Source: Talinum fruticosum
Taxonomy: Eukaryota > Streptophyta > Magnoliopsida > Caryophyllales > Talinaceae
Assembly (NCBI GenBank): GCA_021018815.1
Contig: JAITYX010000053.1
Coordinates: 1,240,001-1,304,000 of the forward strand
DNA length: 64,000 nt
Reading direction: 5' to 3'
This document shows positions 35,201-47,900 of this stretch, piece by piece. The notes beneath the pieces are model-generated. The model saw only the letters and a list, made by a program, of their open reading frames with translations, did not search any database and had not been told where the DNA came from. The position numbers and the translations under genes are program-made. Every line of letters begins with the position of its first letter. Position 1 is the first letter of the stretch.

Positions 35201-37644
35201 CGTAACAAACTCCCATTATGACCTTGATTAAGGAGTCTCGCTGCTAAGATAGAAGATAAGATTGAGGCTCGGGATAGCACACGCTCTTCTACTGAATCCC
35301 GGGGGGCCCAACTACGCTTGATTTCCTACAAAAGCGGTACCTTTTCCGTTATAGCACACGCTCTTGGTTTACCGAGAGGCACCGAGGATTTTGGCATTTT
35401 TCTTCATCGTGCCCCACACGGAAGACCAAATCCTCGGACTATGAGTCACCATGTATCCTACCTAATCTAAACCTCTTTTGACCATATATCTTTTGACCAT
35501 TAGGTGTCCCTTTGCCTTCATTTGCATGCTTGAATGAGTGTGATTGCTTTTTATATTTAATCTTCGCTTATGAGCCTTCGTAAATAGGTGACGAGTGCTA
35601 AATAATCCTTGCATGGGTGAAAAATAAAAATCAAAATAAAACTTTGAGTTAGTCCATTCACGTGCATTTTAGCCAAAAAGTCTAAAATTACCTTCCCCTT
35701 TTAGGTTGGTCTAATAATTTCCTTCCTTTTTTCATTTAGCCAAAAATAAATTTTATCTCAAATAGCTGAGTCCAATATTGTGTTCCATATTTGTATTAGC
35801 CAAATTGAGGTTTCTTCTCAAAACAGTGAGTCCAATCTTGCATTTCATTTTACATTATCCAAATTCAAATCTCAACTCAAAATAGATGAGCCCATAGTTT
35901 CATTTCAATTTACATTTAGTCAAAGTCAAAATCATCTCACAATAGCCGAGTCCAATCTAGCAGTTCATTTTTCATTAGCCAAATTCAAATTTCATCTCAA
36001 TTAGGTGAGTCTATTATTTCATTAACCATAACTCAATTTCATATCAAAATAGTTGAGTCCATATTTGCATTTCCTTTTTGCATTTAGCCAAAGTCAAAAT
36101 CATCTCAAATTAGGTGAGCCTAATCTTGTATTTTCATATTTCAAGTAAGCCAAAAATCAAAATCATTGCAATTAAGATGAGTCCATCCATTTTTTTTTCA
36201 TTAGCCAAAATAATATCATCCCAATTAGGGTGAGTTCATTCATTTTCAGATTAGCCAAATTAAATTGATCTCTAATTAGGAGAGTCATTCATTTGCATTA
36301 GTCAAATTAATATTTATCTCAAATTAGGTGAACTTCTTTTGCATTTTTATCTCTTATTTAGCCAAAGTAAATTCATCTTTCATATAGGAATAATCATTTA
36401 TGCATTCTAATTATGCATTAGTCAAATCATAAAATCATCCTAAATTAAGTCATAAGCTTCATTATGTACACTTCATTTTCTCGTGCATTCCTTGTGACCA
36501 ACCAAGCAAAGGAGTATATTATTTTCTTTTCTCCTAGGATCAACCGTTCCTCGGGTCAAGCACTTAAGCTCCATCTCGCCCTAGTTTTGTTTTCCACGAG
36601 CCAATCCCGAGCACATACTCTTCTGGGATAAAGGATAGGGAATCCAACTAAAATCGTGGATCCTAGCACGAAGCAGCTAGGAAATCGAAGTTTGTTTCAA
36701 CACTGGTAAGGTCAACACCGATACGTCCCACATTAGCATGTACTACACTAGTACGTCTCGCATCTTTACTATTAGAACCAGTGCACCACCTAATGTCAAA
36801 GCCTAATCTTCCTCCAAAATGGCCAACCAGTCGGAGCGGATCGCCATTATGACCTTGATTAAGGAGTCTGCTGCTAAGATTGAAGATTAATTGAGGCTCG
36901 AGCATAGCAAACGCTCTTCGATCGCATCCCATGCAGGCACAACTAGGCTTGATTTCCAACAAAAGCGGTACCTTTTCCTTCATAGCACACGCTCTTGGTT
37001 TACCGAGAGAAACCGAGGATTTTGGTAGTTTTTTCTTATCCGTGCCCCACACGGAAGACCAAATCCTCGGACTATGAGTCACCATTTATCCTACCTAATC
37101 TAAAACTCTTTTGACCATATATCTTTTGACCATTAGGTGTCCCCTTGCCTTCATTTGCATGCTTGAATGAGTGTGATTGCTTTTTATATTTAATCTTCCG
37201 CTTATGAGCCTTCGTAAATAGGTGATGAGTGCTAAATAATCCTTGCATGGGTGCAAAACTAAAAATCAAAATAAAACTTTGACTCGGTCCATTCTCGTGA
37301 ATTTTTGGCAAAAAGTCTAAAATTAACTTCCCGTTAGGTTCGTCCAATAATTACATTCCTTTTTTCATTTAGCCAAAAATAAATTTTATCTCAAGTAACC
37401 GAGTCCAATATTTGTATTCCATATTCGTATTAGGCAAATTCAAATTTCATCTCAAAATAGGTGAGTCCATAGTTGCATTCAATTTTAGATTTAGTCAAAG
37501 TCAAAATCATCTCAAAGTAGCTGAGTCCAATCTAGCATTTCATTTTGTATTAGCCAAATTCAAATTTTATGTCAAGTAAGTGAGTCCATTCTTTCATTAG
37601 CCAAAAATAAATTTCATATCAAAATAGGTGAGTCCATATTTGCA

Positions 37645-37649
37645 TTTCT
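37645..37649. other. Target duplication of element B, left copy (TTTCT)
   Basis: TTTCT precedes the LTR at 37650 and recurs at 51550-51554. Joining the flanks restores the array sequence GCATTTCTTTTTGCATTTAGCC. Confidence 0.93.
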
Positions 37650-39226
37650 TGAAGGTTTGCTCGGGGAGAGTCTCGAGTCACCCTAGAGGGGGCTGAATAA
37701 GGTTATAGAACTTTTCGTGGAAACGTTCACTCTTTTGTTAACGAGGAGATAGAGACAGGTTCCGAGTCAAACAGCGAGGTCGGAAAAGCTTGGACTCGAA
37801 ACGCTATCACGAACAAACACACAAGTCAAGCAGAGTAAAATGACCGTCCGAGTCTAGAATGAACTCGTAAAGATAACTCTTAGAAATTACGTGGAAACCC
37901 TCCCGGGCAGAAAACCACGAACCGTGTCAATCCGCACACGAAGTCAAATCCACTATTTTGAGTCCACAAAATACCGTGAACCGACCGAACCCGAGTTGCT
38001 CCCTTAGACAACTCTATACAAGTTTTCCTAGACTCGTAAATTCCCTTATTTGATCTAGTACTTCCTAGCTGAGATAACCCTTACAGCTAGGGACAACTAA
38101 GCCGAGTTAATCCTTACAGACTTACTCAAGGGACCTTACAAAGAATGTAAGAAAGAGTTTGTAAGTGAGTACAAGACCTTACAACTCGTAAAGTAATGAA
38201 TTACAGAGTGGGAGTTGTAAGTAGAAGATTGAACGTAAATACAATGACTTTGAGCAAGTATGTGTATTAACAATATGTTCGACAATCTTCAAGTCTTGTG
38301 AGGTGGCTTCTATTTATAGATGACCAGGTAGAGTAGCCGTTATGTTCATCTCGCTGACCGAGAGTCCTCTGTGACCGTTGATAGAAGATTTCGAGTCACT
38401 CGAAAGTATCCGTTGTAATGTGAACGTTGGACAACGGTTTAACTCTCTTGGAAGTCCCAAAACCATTAGCGGTGTCTTGAAAGATAAGGTGGAAACCACC
38501 GTTAAGCTTGGCGTTTCAGTTTTCCAGATTTGGAAACAGATCAGCCACGACACAATCTTCCGGGACTCGGAGCAGAGAAGGTGAAAGGCTATGTCTGCTG
38601 GTGATTTGACGTTCGAAGCCGGTTACTTTTGTAGTTTGAAAAGTGTATCCTTGATTGAATAACCGACAAAAGTAAATCAATTTTGGTTCTCAAAGTATAA
38701 AATACTTTGGTCCAAGATTAGACACGAGATAATAAAATAATTACAATAATTACGCAACCGATTATCCGAGTCGAAACGAAATGGAATTTTTTGAGTCTAA
38801 TATCCATGTAGCTAAAAATTCCATCGAGCTAGTCCGAGCAACGAATCAAGTTAAGTAAGGAACATCGAGTGAGATAACTTGATATAGACTAAGCAATAAT
38901 CATACTAAAAGTGCTGACTATAACATAATAGAACTTATAACCGTAAGTCGATTCGAGTGAGAAAAGACGAAATACTAGTCTATTCAATCTGCGATAAATC
39001 TGAGTGATGAGGGACTCGTAACAGAGAACCCGTTTTCGAGTCACTTACGGATAAGCAAGAAATATAAGAAGTAAGAGATGTATCACTTAGAGAAGATACC
39101 ATTTGACTCAAAGAAGTTTCGAGATACGAGAGAATGCCTTGGAATCAAAACTCTATAAGTATGAGATGGTTATACCTGATTCATTTAATGCAACTCGAAA
39201 TGCGTTGAGAAGTGTCCGAGTCTTCA
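37650..39226 (-). repeat. 3' LTR of element B
   Basis: 1577 bases, TGAAGGTTTGCTCGG to GTCCGAGTCTTCA in plus-strand view. It has a TATA box on the minus strand at 38311-38318. It matches 49965-51549 apart from scattered substitutions and CG-adjacent indels (for example GAACTCGTAAAG against GAACTCGGAAAG). Confidence 0.93.
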
Positions 39227-39240
39227 ATCTCCCCTTTTTG
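39227..39240 (-). other. Polypurine tract of element B
   Basis: On the minus strand CAAAAAGGGGAGAT lies directly against the 3' LTR, almost identical to element A's tract at 27710-27720. Confidence 0.75.
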
Positions 39241-39639
39241 ATGAAAGGCATTCCATTTTCAGACAGTAAACTTTGTTAGAAAAAAATATCTGACCGTGAG
39301 TAGTTGCTCATGAGGAAAGTTGAGTAAAGAATTCTCGGTGCATCGGAGCAAGAGGTATTTAGTCGAGCATAAAGTAAGAATGCTTAGCTATGAAATAATG
39401 TAAACTCGTAAAGATTATACACACAGTAAATCATGTAAGAGAAAGCATTAATTCATTGAACTCAACGAAGTTACAAGGATTAAAAGGGAAAACTCCCCTA
39501 AACAAGACAACAAGTTTTCGACTCTATTTCTCCCCCTTGCCTTTCAGCCAAAAAAAAAAAATAATAGAAAGAAGCGAAGAAAAGAACATTCAAGTACAAG
39601 TGAGATGTCCGGACAACAGAAAGAAAGAAAAATTTCTCT

Positions 39640-41300
39640 GGAAGAAGAAAAATCCGGCGATCGTGGAGTTGTCACACAGGTGCATAGCGCCTATGAGGGA
39701 GAGGGGATTTCTAAGTAGAGGCAGAGGGAGCGGAGGTTCACCGGCGCTGGTAAGATCTTGACGATGTGCTTGAGCGCGGCGGAGGGAGAACCGGTATGAT
39801 CGTCGGGGTTCAGCTCCGAGTGGCCGACCCGGAGTGAGTGGATCGAGGGGTTCTTCCCTTAGAACCTCGCAGCCTGGAGGGGGCTGCTCCGTCTAACCCG
39901 CTGGTGTAGCTAGGTCCTTAGACCCACCTGCATCGCTGTCCGAGCCGAGTACTGCTATTTGAGCTTGTGGAGCAGCTCGACCCTCGACTGTTCCCACCGC
40001 TTCTTCGTGGTGTTCCTTCCCTTGCCCGGATGGACTCGCCTCGCCCGCGAGGTCCGCGGCGTCTGCTGCTTCGCATCCGTAGCTTCTTCTTCTTCATCCC
40101 CACCGTCCGAGGAGGTCGGACTCGGGCTTGAAGACGTTTCGGATGCTTCGAGTCATCATGGTCCTGAGCCGCCTTGGACCTTCTCTCTCTAAAGAGCTCG
40201 ACCAGCTCCTTCGCTCCTTTACCAGTTCCCTCATCTCAAGAACTAGAGACTGCAGCTCTCGGATTTGGGATTGACCAGTCTTTTGGTTGATGGTCAGATT
40301 TTGGAGAACAAGTTTGAAAGACCGGAGCATGTCTCTCGAAATAAGAGGACACGGAGCTGATCTTGTCCATAAAAACGGGGACAAGAGAGCACAGAGAGAT
40401 TTTGAGGCACCTGAGGTGGAGGCACCACCAGGTGGAGAGGGAGAGAGAGAGGGGTGGATTTCGAGTCTAAGGCGGAGAGGAAGGCATCGGCTTCGAGTTA
40501 TGAACCCGCACACCGTGGTCGGCTTCCGGTATCCGTACCCTGCAGTTCCTTTTGCCGACAACAACGGCAGCCTCGAAACAACGTTTGGGTCCGAGGGGAG
40601 AGGAACTTGGAATTGTTTGAAGACAAGGGTCGAAGAGCACCGAAAGGAAGGGAGGTGTTCTTCTTGGATTGAAGTTGAGCTGGCACAGCGGGCCATCCGC
40701 TCAATGATGGAGGGGAAGAGGTCTACTTCGTAGCCCTCAAGAATGTCAAAGAGAGCTTTGAGGTACTTGGAGTTGGGGTTCTCCTTGCTGGAATGCTGTG
40801 AGAAAAAGGTTCTCATCGGCAGAAAGCACAAAAGGCGAGCTTCGACTTCAATTAAGTCACGTAAAAGTTTTTCCGGGACTCGGGGAACTCTTTGGCGTAT
40901 TTTTCAAAGAAGTCGTCGGCGACTTCAAGTGAAGGGAATGGGGTTGCTGTTCAAGAAGAGGGAGGAGACCTTGAACAAGTGGTGGAGGAGAGAGGTGTTT
41001 ATTCGAACGGTTATGTTCCGAACCCCGGAGGTTAGAACATTTTCGGAGTGGGTGAGGTGAGTGTAGAACTCGAAACGAGCTCGGGATAGATGAACTCACC
41101 GAAGCACATGAAGTTGTATGCTCCGGTGGTTTGAATGTGGGACAACCAAGAAAATTTGGTTGTTGGAAAGAATTTGTCGTCCAACGCAAGGTGCTCGGGT
41201 GACAATGGGTTTGGAGGGGTTGAGCTTTCCGGCGTTTTGGTGCGAGGCTTTTGGAAGAGGAGGAGACCCGGAAGTCGGGATGGTTACCTCTTTTAGGCAT
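39640..41300 (-). pseudogene. Element B third ORF (downstream of pol)
   Basis: The minus-strand start at 41300 gives MPKRGNHPDFR. A frameshift follows almost at once, then pieces equivalent to element A: SSKENPNSKYLKALFDILEG and YEVDLFPSIIERMA (about 40780-40690), FKQFQVPLPSDPNVV, TINQKTGQSQIRELQSLVL and MRELVKERR (helical segment, about 40300-40190). The last part (40130-39640) is GC-richer than its surroundings, as in element A. Conservation of these blocks between A, B and the remnant at 4390-4719 argues that the ORF once encoded a protein. Its function is unknown and this copy has several frame breaks. Confidence 0.6.
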
Positions 41301-41534
41301 TTTGAGAGAAGGAAGGAAAGATGAAACTTTCGAGTAGGAAAGAGAAGGAGATGTAGAAGAGAAGAAACGAAAAAGGTGTAGAAGAAAAAGATGAGAGCAG
41401 ATCGAAACTTACGAGAGATGGCTTCTTCGATGCTTGCGAAGTTCAAGGATGACTGTTCACGTAGAAATCTTCCGCGAAAAGTTTCATTTGAGAGAGATGG
41501 AGTGTAGAATACCGAGACGAAGATGAATATATGC

Positions 41535-41542
41535 TATTTATA
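41535..41542 (-). promoter_or_regulatory. Internal TATA box upstream of element B third ORF
   Basis: TATAAATA on the minus strand, about 240 bases upstream of the ORF start at 41300, matching 25444-25452 in element A. The solo LTR has inserted about 60 bases upstream of it, so any upstream control sequences are now displaced by 3 kb. Confidence 0.5.
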
Positions 41543-42410
41543 GAAAATAAGCGCACCCGTCAACTATCCGTTAAATATAACTCCGTTCTAACTCTGGCTA
41601 GTGTGAGACCCCAAAATTTTAGGTGTTTGCTTGCTAGTAAATTAAATTATTAAAAGTTAAGTGAAAAATTCGAAATTATTAAATTAAGTGAATTAGAATT
41701 TTTCCGAGTCGGAATTAGAAACCCGAGAACCGAAACCCGAGCGCGGGCTAGCTAAATTGGGCCTTGTGAAGCTACTTGGGCCCAATTAAAATAAAAAGAA
41801 AAAGGAATGAGAAATGGAGATTAGTGGCATTGTGTTGGCAAAGAAAGAAGTAAAGAATTAAGGGGTCCAATTGGAATTAGCCAAGCAAAGCCATTAGTTG
41901 TGATTAGGAGAAGAGGAGAGAGAAATTGGGATTGAGAACAAAAGGGGAGGAACGAAGAAGCGTAAGCGAAGCAAGGAAAGAAAAGAAGAGGCAGGAGCGA
42001 GAGGAGACCGAGAGGAAGCAGAACGTAACGAGAGAGGGAGAGAATGCGAGAAGCCGGTGGCCACTCGAACGGCGAGGACGCCGCCGCCAGTGGGCAAGGG
42101 AGAGCGAGAGCTCGGGAGGCCGAGCAGAGCAGAAGAAGAAAGGGGAACGAAAGAATGCGGAAGCGTGGGAAAGCGAGAGGGAGCAGAACGCACAGAGAGA
42201 GAGGAAGAGCGAGCGGGAGCGGGAGCGGAGCGAGAGGAACGCCGAAACCGGCTGCCGGCGGGCACGGCAGCCCGAGGACAGGCAGCGGACGAAGGAGAAA
42301 GGAAAGAGAAGTAGAGGGCGAAAGAAGGAGAGACGAAGCGAGAGCAACGAGGGCAGCGAAAGGAGGAAGAAGAGAAAGCAAAACCCAAATCGAAACCCAA
42401 TCCGAAACCC

Positions 42411-42417
42411 TATAAAA
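42411..42417 (+). promoter_or_regulatory. TATA box of the solo LTR
   Basis: TATAAAA in the context AACCCTATAAAACCGAATTC, right after a 500-base purine-rich tract; the remaining 2.1 kb would then be R and U5. Confidence 0.5.
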
Positions 42418-43394
42418 CCGAATTCTTAGAACCTCTAAGAATCTAAAGTGAGTAATCTGAATTCATCCTCTGAAATAAAATGAATTAGGTGGCTTGGACT
42501 CGAAATTGATTCATGAAATTGGAAACCCTAGGTTAATTGAAGTTAGAGGCTTAAATTGAAGAAACTAGAAACTCATGAATTGAAAAGCATGTTACGATTT
42601 ATGCCTAATTTATGAATTTAATGATATTTGAGCATTGTTGAGCATGATTATGGAGCTGTGTGACTGAGAATTTAGGGAAGTTAGCTTGAATAGAATTATT
42701 GAGAAAAATCGGGAATTGAATTTCATGATTCATGTGCAGATTTCTATGAATTAAGCATGCTGTCCGAATTTCTGTGAGTTCATGTGTAGCCTAAATTTCT
42801 TGTAATTTTTACTGCAGCTTCGTGGCAATTTATGAAAATTTCCTGAAAAATTTGGTATGCATTGGATAAGTAGATTGGGAGATATGCAATATTAAGTGAA
42901 AATGTGCTCGTTTTGGGCTAATATCGAAACTAAGTGAGTAACTGAATTAAGAATTGAGATTTAAGAAGCTATATGGCTAGATTAAAAGATAAATATCGAT
43001 TAAGAAAAGTTATAGAAGCATAAACCACCTATACGCGATAATACGCGATCATGAAAACGATGAGTTCGTTGATTAGGAATCCTAGTTGGCATGTTTATGT
43101 GATTATGCGTTTATTCCGAATTACATCGATTATAAATGGCATAAGCATGTGTATGTGAAATGAATTGATTGTGCTTGAGTTAGAACTTGCTTATGTGAAT
43201 TGCTTGGTTTGAAGAAGTTACGCATGAACGTGTTGAGCATGAATTATATGAATTAAGTATATTATATATAAGTAACAAGAAGATAAGAAACATAAAGCAC
43301 TAAAGAAGGGAGAAAGGATTGTGTTATTGATCTAAGACCCCATGAATTAAAGAACCCTCTGAAGCTATGGCCATAGAAGTGTCTCGTCAACCCG

Positions 43395-43540
43395 AAGCCA
43401 CGAATTATTTTGCTTCTACGAATTATTGACGGTATGCGTCCTTCGGGGATGGGAGGCCGGCTCGAGGCCACGAATTATTTTGCCTCGAGGCCACGAATTA
43501 TATGCCTCCGTGAACCGAGCCCACGAATTATTTTGGCTCC
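43395..43540 (+). repeat. CCACGAATTATTTTG tandem motif in the solo LTR
   Basis: Five copies of a (G)CCACGAATTATTTTG-like motif, each followed by a short partner such as GCCTC or GGCTCC, over about 145 bases. Some pairs (GAGGCCACGAATTATTTTGCCTC) form short hairpins. Confidence 0.65.
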
Positions 43541-43744
43541 AAGAACTGGATCTTTAGAGCAGAGCATAAATCTTCTTTCCATTCGAAACTAAGAAGACTT
43601 AAAAGAATTATGCTTTGAAGAATCGAATGATCGTGCATAAAGAACAAGAAAGAAAGAATTAATGATTTATGAAATGCACGATTGAACTCAAGAAGAAGAA
43701 TAAGAAGAAGATCGAATTATGATTTCATAAGAAACGAATACGAT

Positions 43745-43862
43745 AATAACTTTATGTGATGAATGCCTTGCATGATGAATGATTTACTCGATGAATGACT
43801 TACATGATGAATAACTTGATGAATGATTTACGTGATGAATGATTTACATGATGAATGATTCT
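43745..43862 (+). repeat. GATGAATGATTTAC tandem repeat in the solo LTR
   Basis: About seven copies of a 16-20-base unit near ATGATGAATGATTTAC(G/A)TG. They are probably internal to the LTR and not coding. Confidence 0.7.
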
Positions 43863-44287
43863 ATGACTTACTTAGCGTAGAAAGATGAATGAAGCATGTT
43901 TGATTGAATTCATGAGTAAGTGATGTCATTATGTTTCTCGGTAAGTTGGTAAGTGAGAATCTCGCATGTCTTAAGCATGTATGATATGAATTGCATGTTA
44001 TGAATGAATTGTGAACTTACGTGTGTTTGTTAATGAATTAATTTGCAAAGTGAAACCGGGGTTGGGTTTGGATTATTCACCGGGCTAGTGAGCTCATGAT
44101 ATCACCAACATTTTAGGTACGAAGTTAAGATCGGCAGGAGTTGCCTTTGGCTTTTGGAAATAGCGAGACGAATAGGAGATGTCGGACTCATTGCATGTTT
44201 TTTCCGTCTTTTGTTTGTAAAGATGTTGTAAAGACTCGTTGTATCTCGAACTTAAGTTTTACCTATGAATGTAAAATCCCTATGTGA

Positions 44288-44355
44288 ATACTCCGAGCGT
44301 GTGGCTCGTTGAGTTGTGTTGTGTTTCTCCGAGCGTGTGGCTCGTTGAGTTTAAG
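44288..44355 (+). repeat. Direct duplication CTCCGAGCGTGTGGCTCGTTGAGTT-type
   Basis: CTCCGAGCGTGTGGCTCG followed by TTGAGTT occurs twice, about 37 bases apart, in the U5 part of the solo LTR. Confidence 0.75.
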
Positions 44356-44907
44356 AATGTGTTTCGTGCAGGGTTAGGGCTTTAAGCCTATGGGTTTAGC
44401 CGCTTACAGAGAAAACTCGCTAAAATTTCCGAAAAACCTTTGAAAACCTAGAATTACGCTTCCGCCAATCTAAGAAAGGGTTATTAACCCCAAGTTGAGA
44501 TCTTAAGCAGCCTTAGGGGTTCCTCCCGGGGAACCCCGGCATGTAATACTCCTAGGGTGGGTCTAGGGGTGTTACGACCTGTCCATCAATCATCGAAGAC
44601 CGGTGTGATGGTTCTCTTCAACTGTTAGGATTTCAGCGGTTAGAGATCCACGGCTATCGACCGATCACAGCGCTCGAGAGAAAGAGAGAGAAAAGATTTT
44701 GAAAATATGATCCGAAACTCTCCACCGATCTAGAGATAGTTTCGAAAATTTGAAGTCCAAGTTTCTCTACATCCGAGTTTGACTCGTAAAGGTTTCGAGT
44801 GACTCGAAACACGAAATAACTACCAGCCCAAGTATCACCGAATCAACCGAGCTAATGGTTATTAACGGTGAAAGCACATAACACGTAATTATGCAATAAA
44901 TACATAT

Positions 44908-47900
44908 TTAAGAATTTAACATACCAAGCTCATTCCGAATAAAACAAAACTGATCTTCACCAAGAGGCTTAGTAAAGATATCAGCTAATTGAAGATTAGT
45001 AGGAATGAACTCAAGTTTAATTTCACCTTTTCTCGAGTGATCGCGTAGGAAGTGATATCCGACCTCGATATGCTTTGTTTTCGAATGCCTGGACAGGGTT
45101 CTTGGTGATGCTAATTGCACTTTGGTTGTCACACTTGATTGGTACTGATTTGAATGATAGTCCAAGATCTTTCAAGTGTTGCTTTATCCATAGAATCTAA
45201 GCGTAACAAGCTACAGACTGCAATATATTCAGCTTCAGCAGTTGATAGAGCTACCGAGTTCTCGCTTCTTTGAGTGCCAAGATATTAGGGATTGACCTGA
45301 AATTGGCACGCTCCGGATGTGCTCTTTTGATCAACTTTGTATCTTGCGTAGTCTCGCGTCTCGAGTATCCGAGTAAGAGTCGGTTCCGAGTCTCCGGAAT
45401 ACCATAGACCTAAATTCCGAGTGCTTGCAAGATATCCGAATATTCTCTTCACCGCAGTGAGATGTGATTCTTTTGGATTAGCTTGAAATCTTGCGCATAG
45501 ACAAACACTCGAACATTATATCCGGTCCGCTTGAAGTAAGATATAGTAAAGATCTAATCATACCTCGATAGAGTTTCGATCTATCACTTTATCTTTCTCG
45601 TCCGAGTCAAGCTTTATACTCGTCGCTCATGGGAGTAGATGCGTGCTTTGCATCTTGAAGTTTGTATTTCTTCAGCAGTTCCTTGGTATACTTAGATTGA
45701 TGAACAAAGATCCCATCCTTGTCTTGTTTGATTTGTAAGCCAAGGAAGAAATTAAGTTCCCCCATCATGCTCATTTGGAATTCTTGACTCATCAACTCGG
45801 AAAATTCTCGCACGTAAACTCATTAGTAGCACCGAAAATAATATCATCAACATAGATTTGAATAATAAGGAAATCTTTCCCCTTGGTCTTTATGAAGAGA
45901 GTCTTGTCGATCCGACCTCTTTTAAAATCATTTTGAACCAAGAAGCTACTCGGTCTTTCATACCAAGCTCGAGGTGCTTGTTTAAGACCATAGAGAGCCT
46001 TTTGAAGTTTGAAAACATGATTTGGGAATTCCGAGTTTTCAAAACCAGGAGGCTACTCGACATAGACTTCTTCTTCAATAAAACCATTGAGAAATGCACA
46101 CTTAACATCCATTTGATATAATTTAATATGCATGCTGGATGTAAATGCCAACAAGTATTCTAATGGCTTCAATTCAGCTACAGGTGCAAAGGTTTCCCCA
46201 CAATCAATTCCTTCTTCTTGATTATATCCCCGAGCCACAAGTCTAGCTTTATTTCTTACTACCACACCACCCTCATCTAGTTTGTTCTTGAAAACCCATT
46301 TGGTTCCTATAACCGGGTGGTCGGAAGGTCGGTTGGTCGAGTCCGGACTTGGTTTCTCTCGAATTGATTGAGTTCCTCTTGCATGGCTTCTACCCATTCA
46401 GGTTCATTAAGGGCCTCTAGTGCATTTTGGGTTCGTTTAATGAAATGAATGCAGTGAATGCACATAGATTATGCAGAGAGGAACGAGTTCTTACCCCAGT
46501 GTTGATGTCGAGAGTATATTCTCTAGTGGATGACTAGAAGTAAACTTGAATGCTTTACCTGTTCTCCGATTCACGAGATTTGTTGATTGAACCGCTTGAT
46601 CTTCGAAGCTTGTTCCGAGTGATCTTCTTCGTTGGCTTGTTCGTTCGAGTGAGCTCTTGAGTTGTCTCATTCCGAGTTTCCTCGTTCGAGTGACCTCATT
46701 TTGAGCAGAGTTGAGTTTGAGTCTTTGTAGGTTCGGCTTCGTCATCATCTCTACCGAGCTTCAGCTCCGAGTATGACGACTCACTTGGCTTCTCCTGTTC
46801 AAGCTCATCAAACACTACGTGGATGCTTTCTTCCACTTTGTTAGTTCTCTTATTAAAGACACGATAAGCTTTACTATGTGAAGAGTAACCCGGAAAAATA
46901 CCTTCATCCGACCTAGCATCAAACTTGGTCGGTGATCCTTACCATTATTGTGAATAAAACACTTGCAACCAAAAGGCTTAAAGTATGAGATGTTTGGCTT
47001 CTTCCCTTTGTAGAGCTCGTAGGGTGTTTTCTTCGTAATGGGTCCGATGAGGCATCTGTTCAAAGTGTAGTTAGTCTGTGTTGATCGCCTTTGCCTAGAA
47101 ATAGTAAGGCAAGTTGTGCTCAATCATCATCGTCCTTGCTATTTCTTCAAGGGTTCTATTCTTTCTCTCTACAACTCCGTTCGTCGAGGAGTTCTTGGTG
47201 CTGAGAAGTTGTGAGAGACTCCATTCCGATCGCGGAACTCGAGAATTCCGAGTAGTCGAACTCCCTTCCATGGTCGGTTCGAATCTTTTGAATCCGAGTC
47301 CGAGACTCAACTTGAATCTTTCTACAGAGCTTGCTGAACTCCTTGAATGCTTCATTTTTATGCTTGAGAAAACACACCCAGGTAAATCTTGAAAAGTCAT
47401 CAATAATGACAAGAATGTAGGATTTACCTCCGAGGCTCTTCACTGGAATTTCACCACATAGATCCATATGTAGCAATTCAAGCACCTCTGATGTCGAAAT
47501 GGTCTTGAGAGACTTGAATGAGGATCCGACCTGTTTCCCCTTGTACATGCTTCGTAAACTTTGTCTTTCTAAAAACACAGCTTAGGTAAACCCCTAACTG
47601 CACCATGAGATGCCAGCTTTTTGATAGTATGCATGCTAATATGACCTAATCTACGATGCCAAGACCATGAATCATCATGAAGAGATGCTTTTAAGCAAGA
47701 TAAATTCTGGCTTGGGTCGAAAGAGGAATGATATAAGTGTTACCGGATCTCTTACCCGAGAGCTTTACCTCTTTGGTGGTCTCATCCGAGATGTAGCACT
47801 TAGATTGAGTGAATCTTACCTCCTAACCTTTGTCGCATAGTCGGGAGATGCTAAGCGGATTGTATTTTAGTCCTTTGATAAGGTAGACTGGGCTCACCAG

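Larger units (their letters stand above)
41602..44576 (+). mobile_element. Probable solo LTR (about 3 kb), gypsy Tekay/Del-like
   Basis: This stretch is absent from element A at the same point. It starts TGTGAGACCCCAAAATTTTA and ends GGGTCTAGGGGTGTTACG. That is the shape of the long LTRs of Tekay/Del-type chromoviruses, except that the final CA reads CG. It has a TATA box (TATAAAA, 42411-42417) and no polymerase motifs. Flanks GCTAG and ACCTG do not form a clean 5-base duplication, so the ends or flanks may have changed. Its orientation is opposite to element B. A solo LTR formed by LTR-LTR recombination is the simplest reading; a non-autonomous element is the alternative. Confidence 0.6.

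Noticed and set aside
13458..37640. CRISPR-like array, because of regular repeats
   Set aside because: The genome is a plant's; the repeats are degenerate, head to tail and of unequal spacing, without unique spacers.
41821..42429. Several overlapping ORFs of 120-190 codons on both strands
   Set aside because: They are a by-product of the purine-rich strand, which has few stop codons in several frames. Compositions are extreme (R/E/K/G on one strand, S/L/F/P on the other) and no domain is visible.
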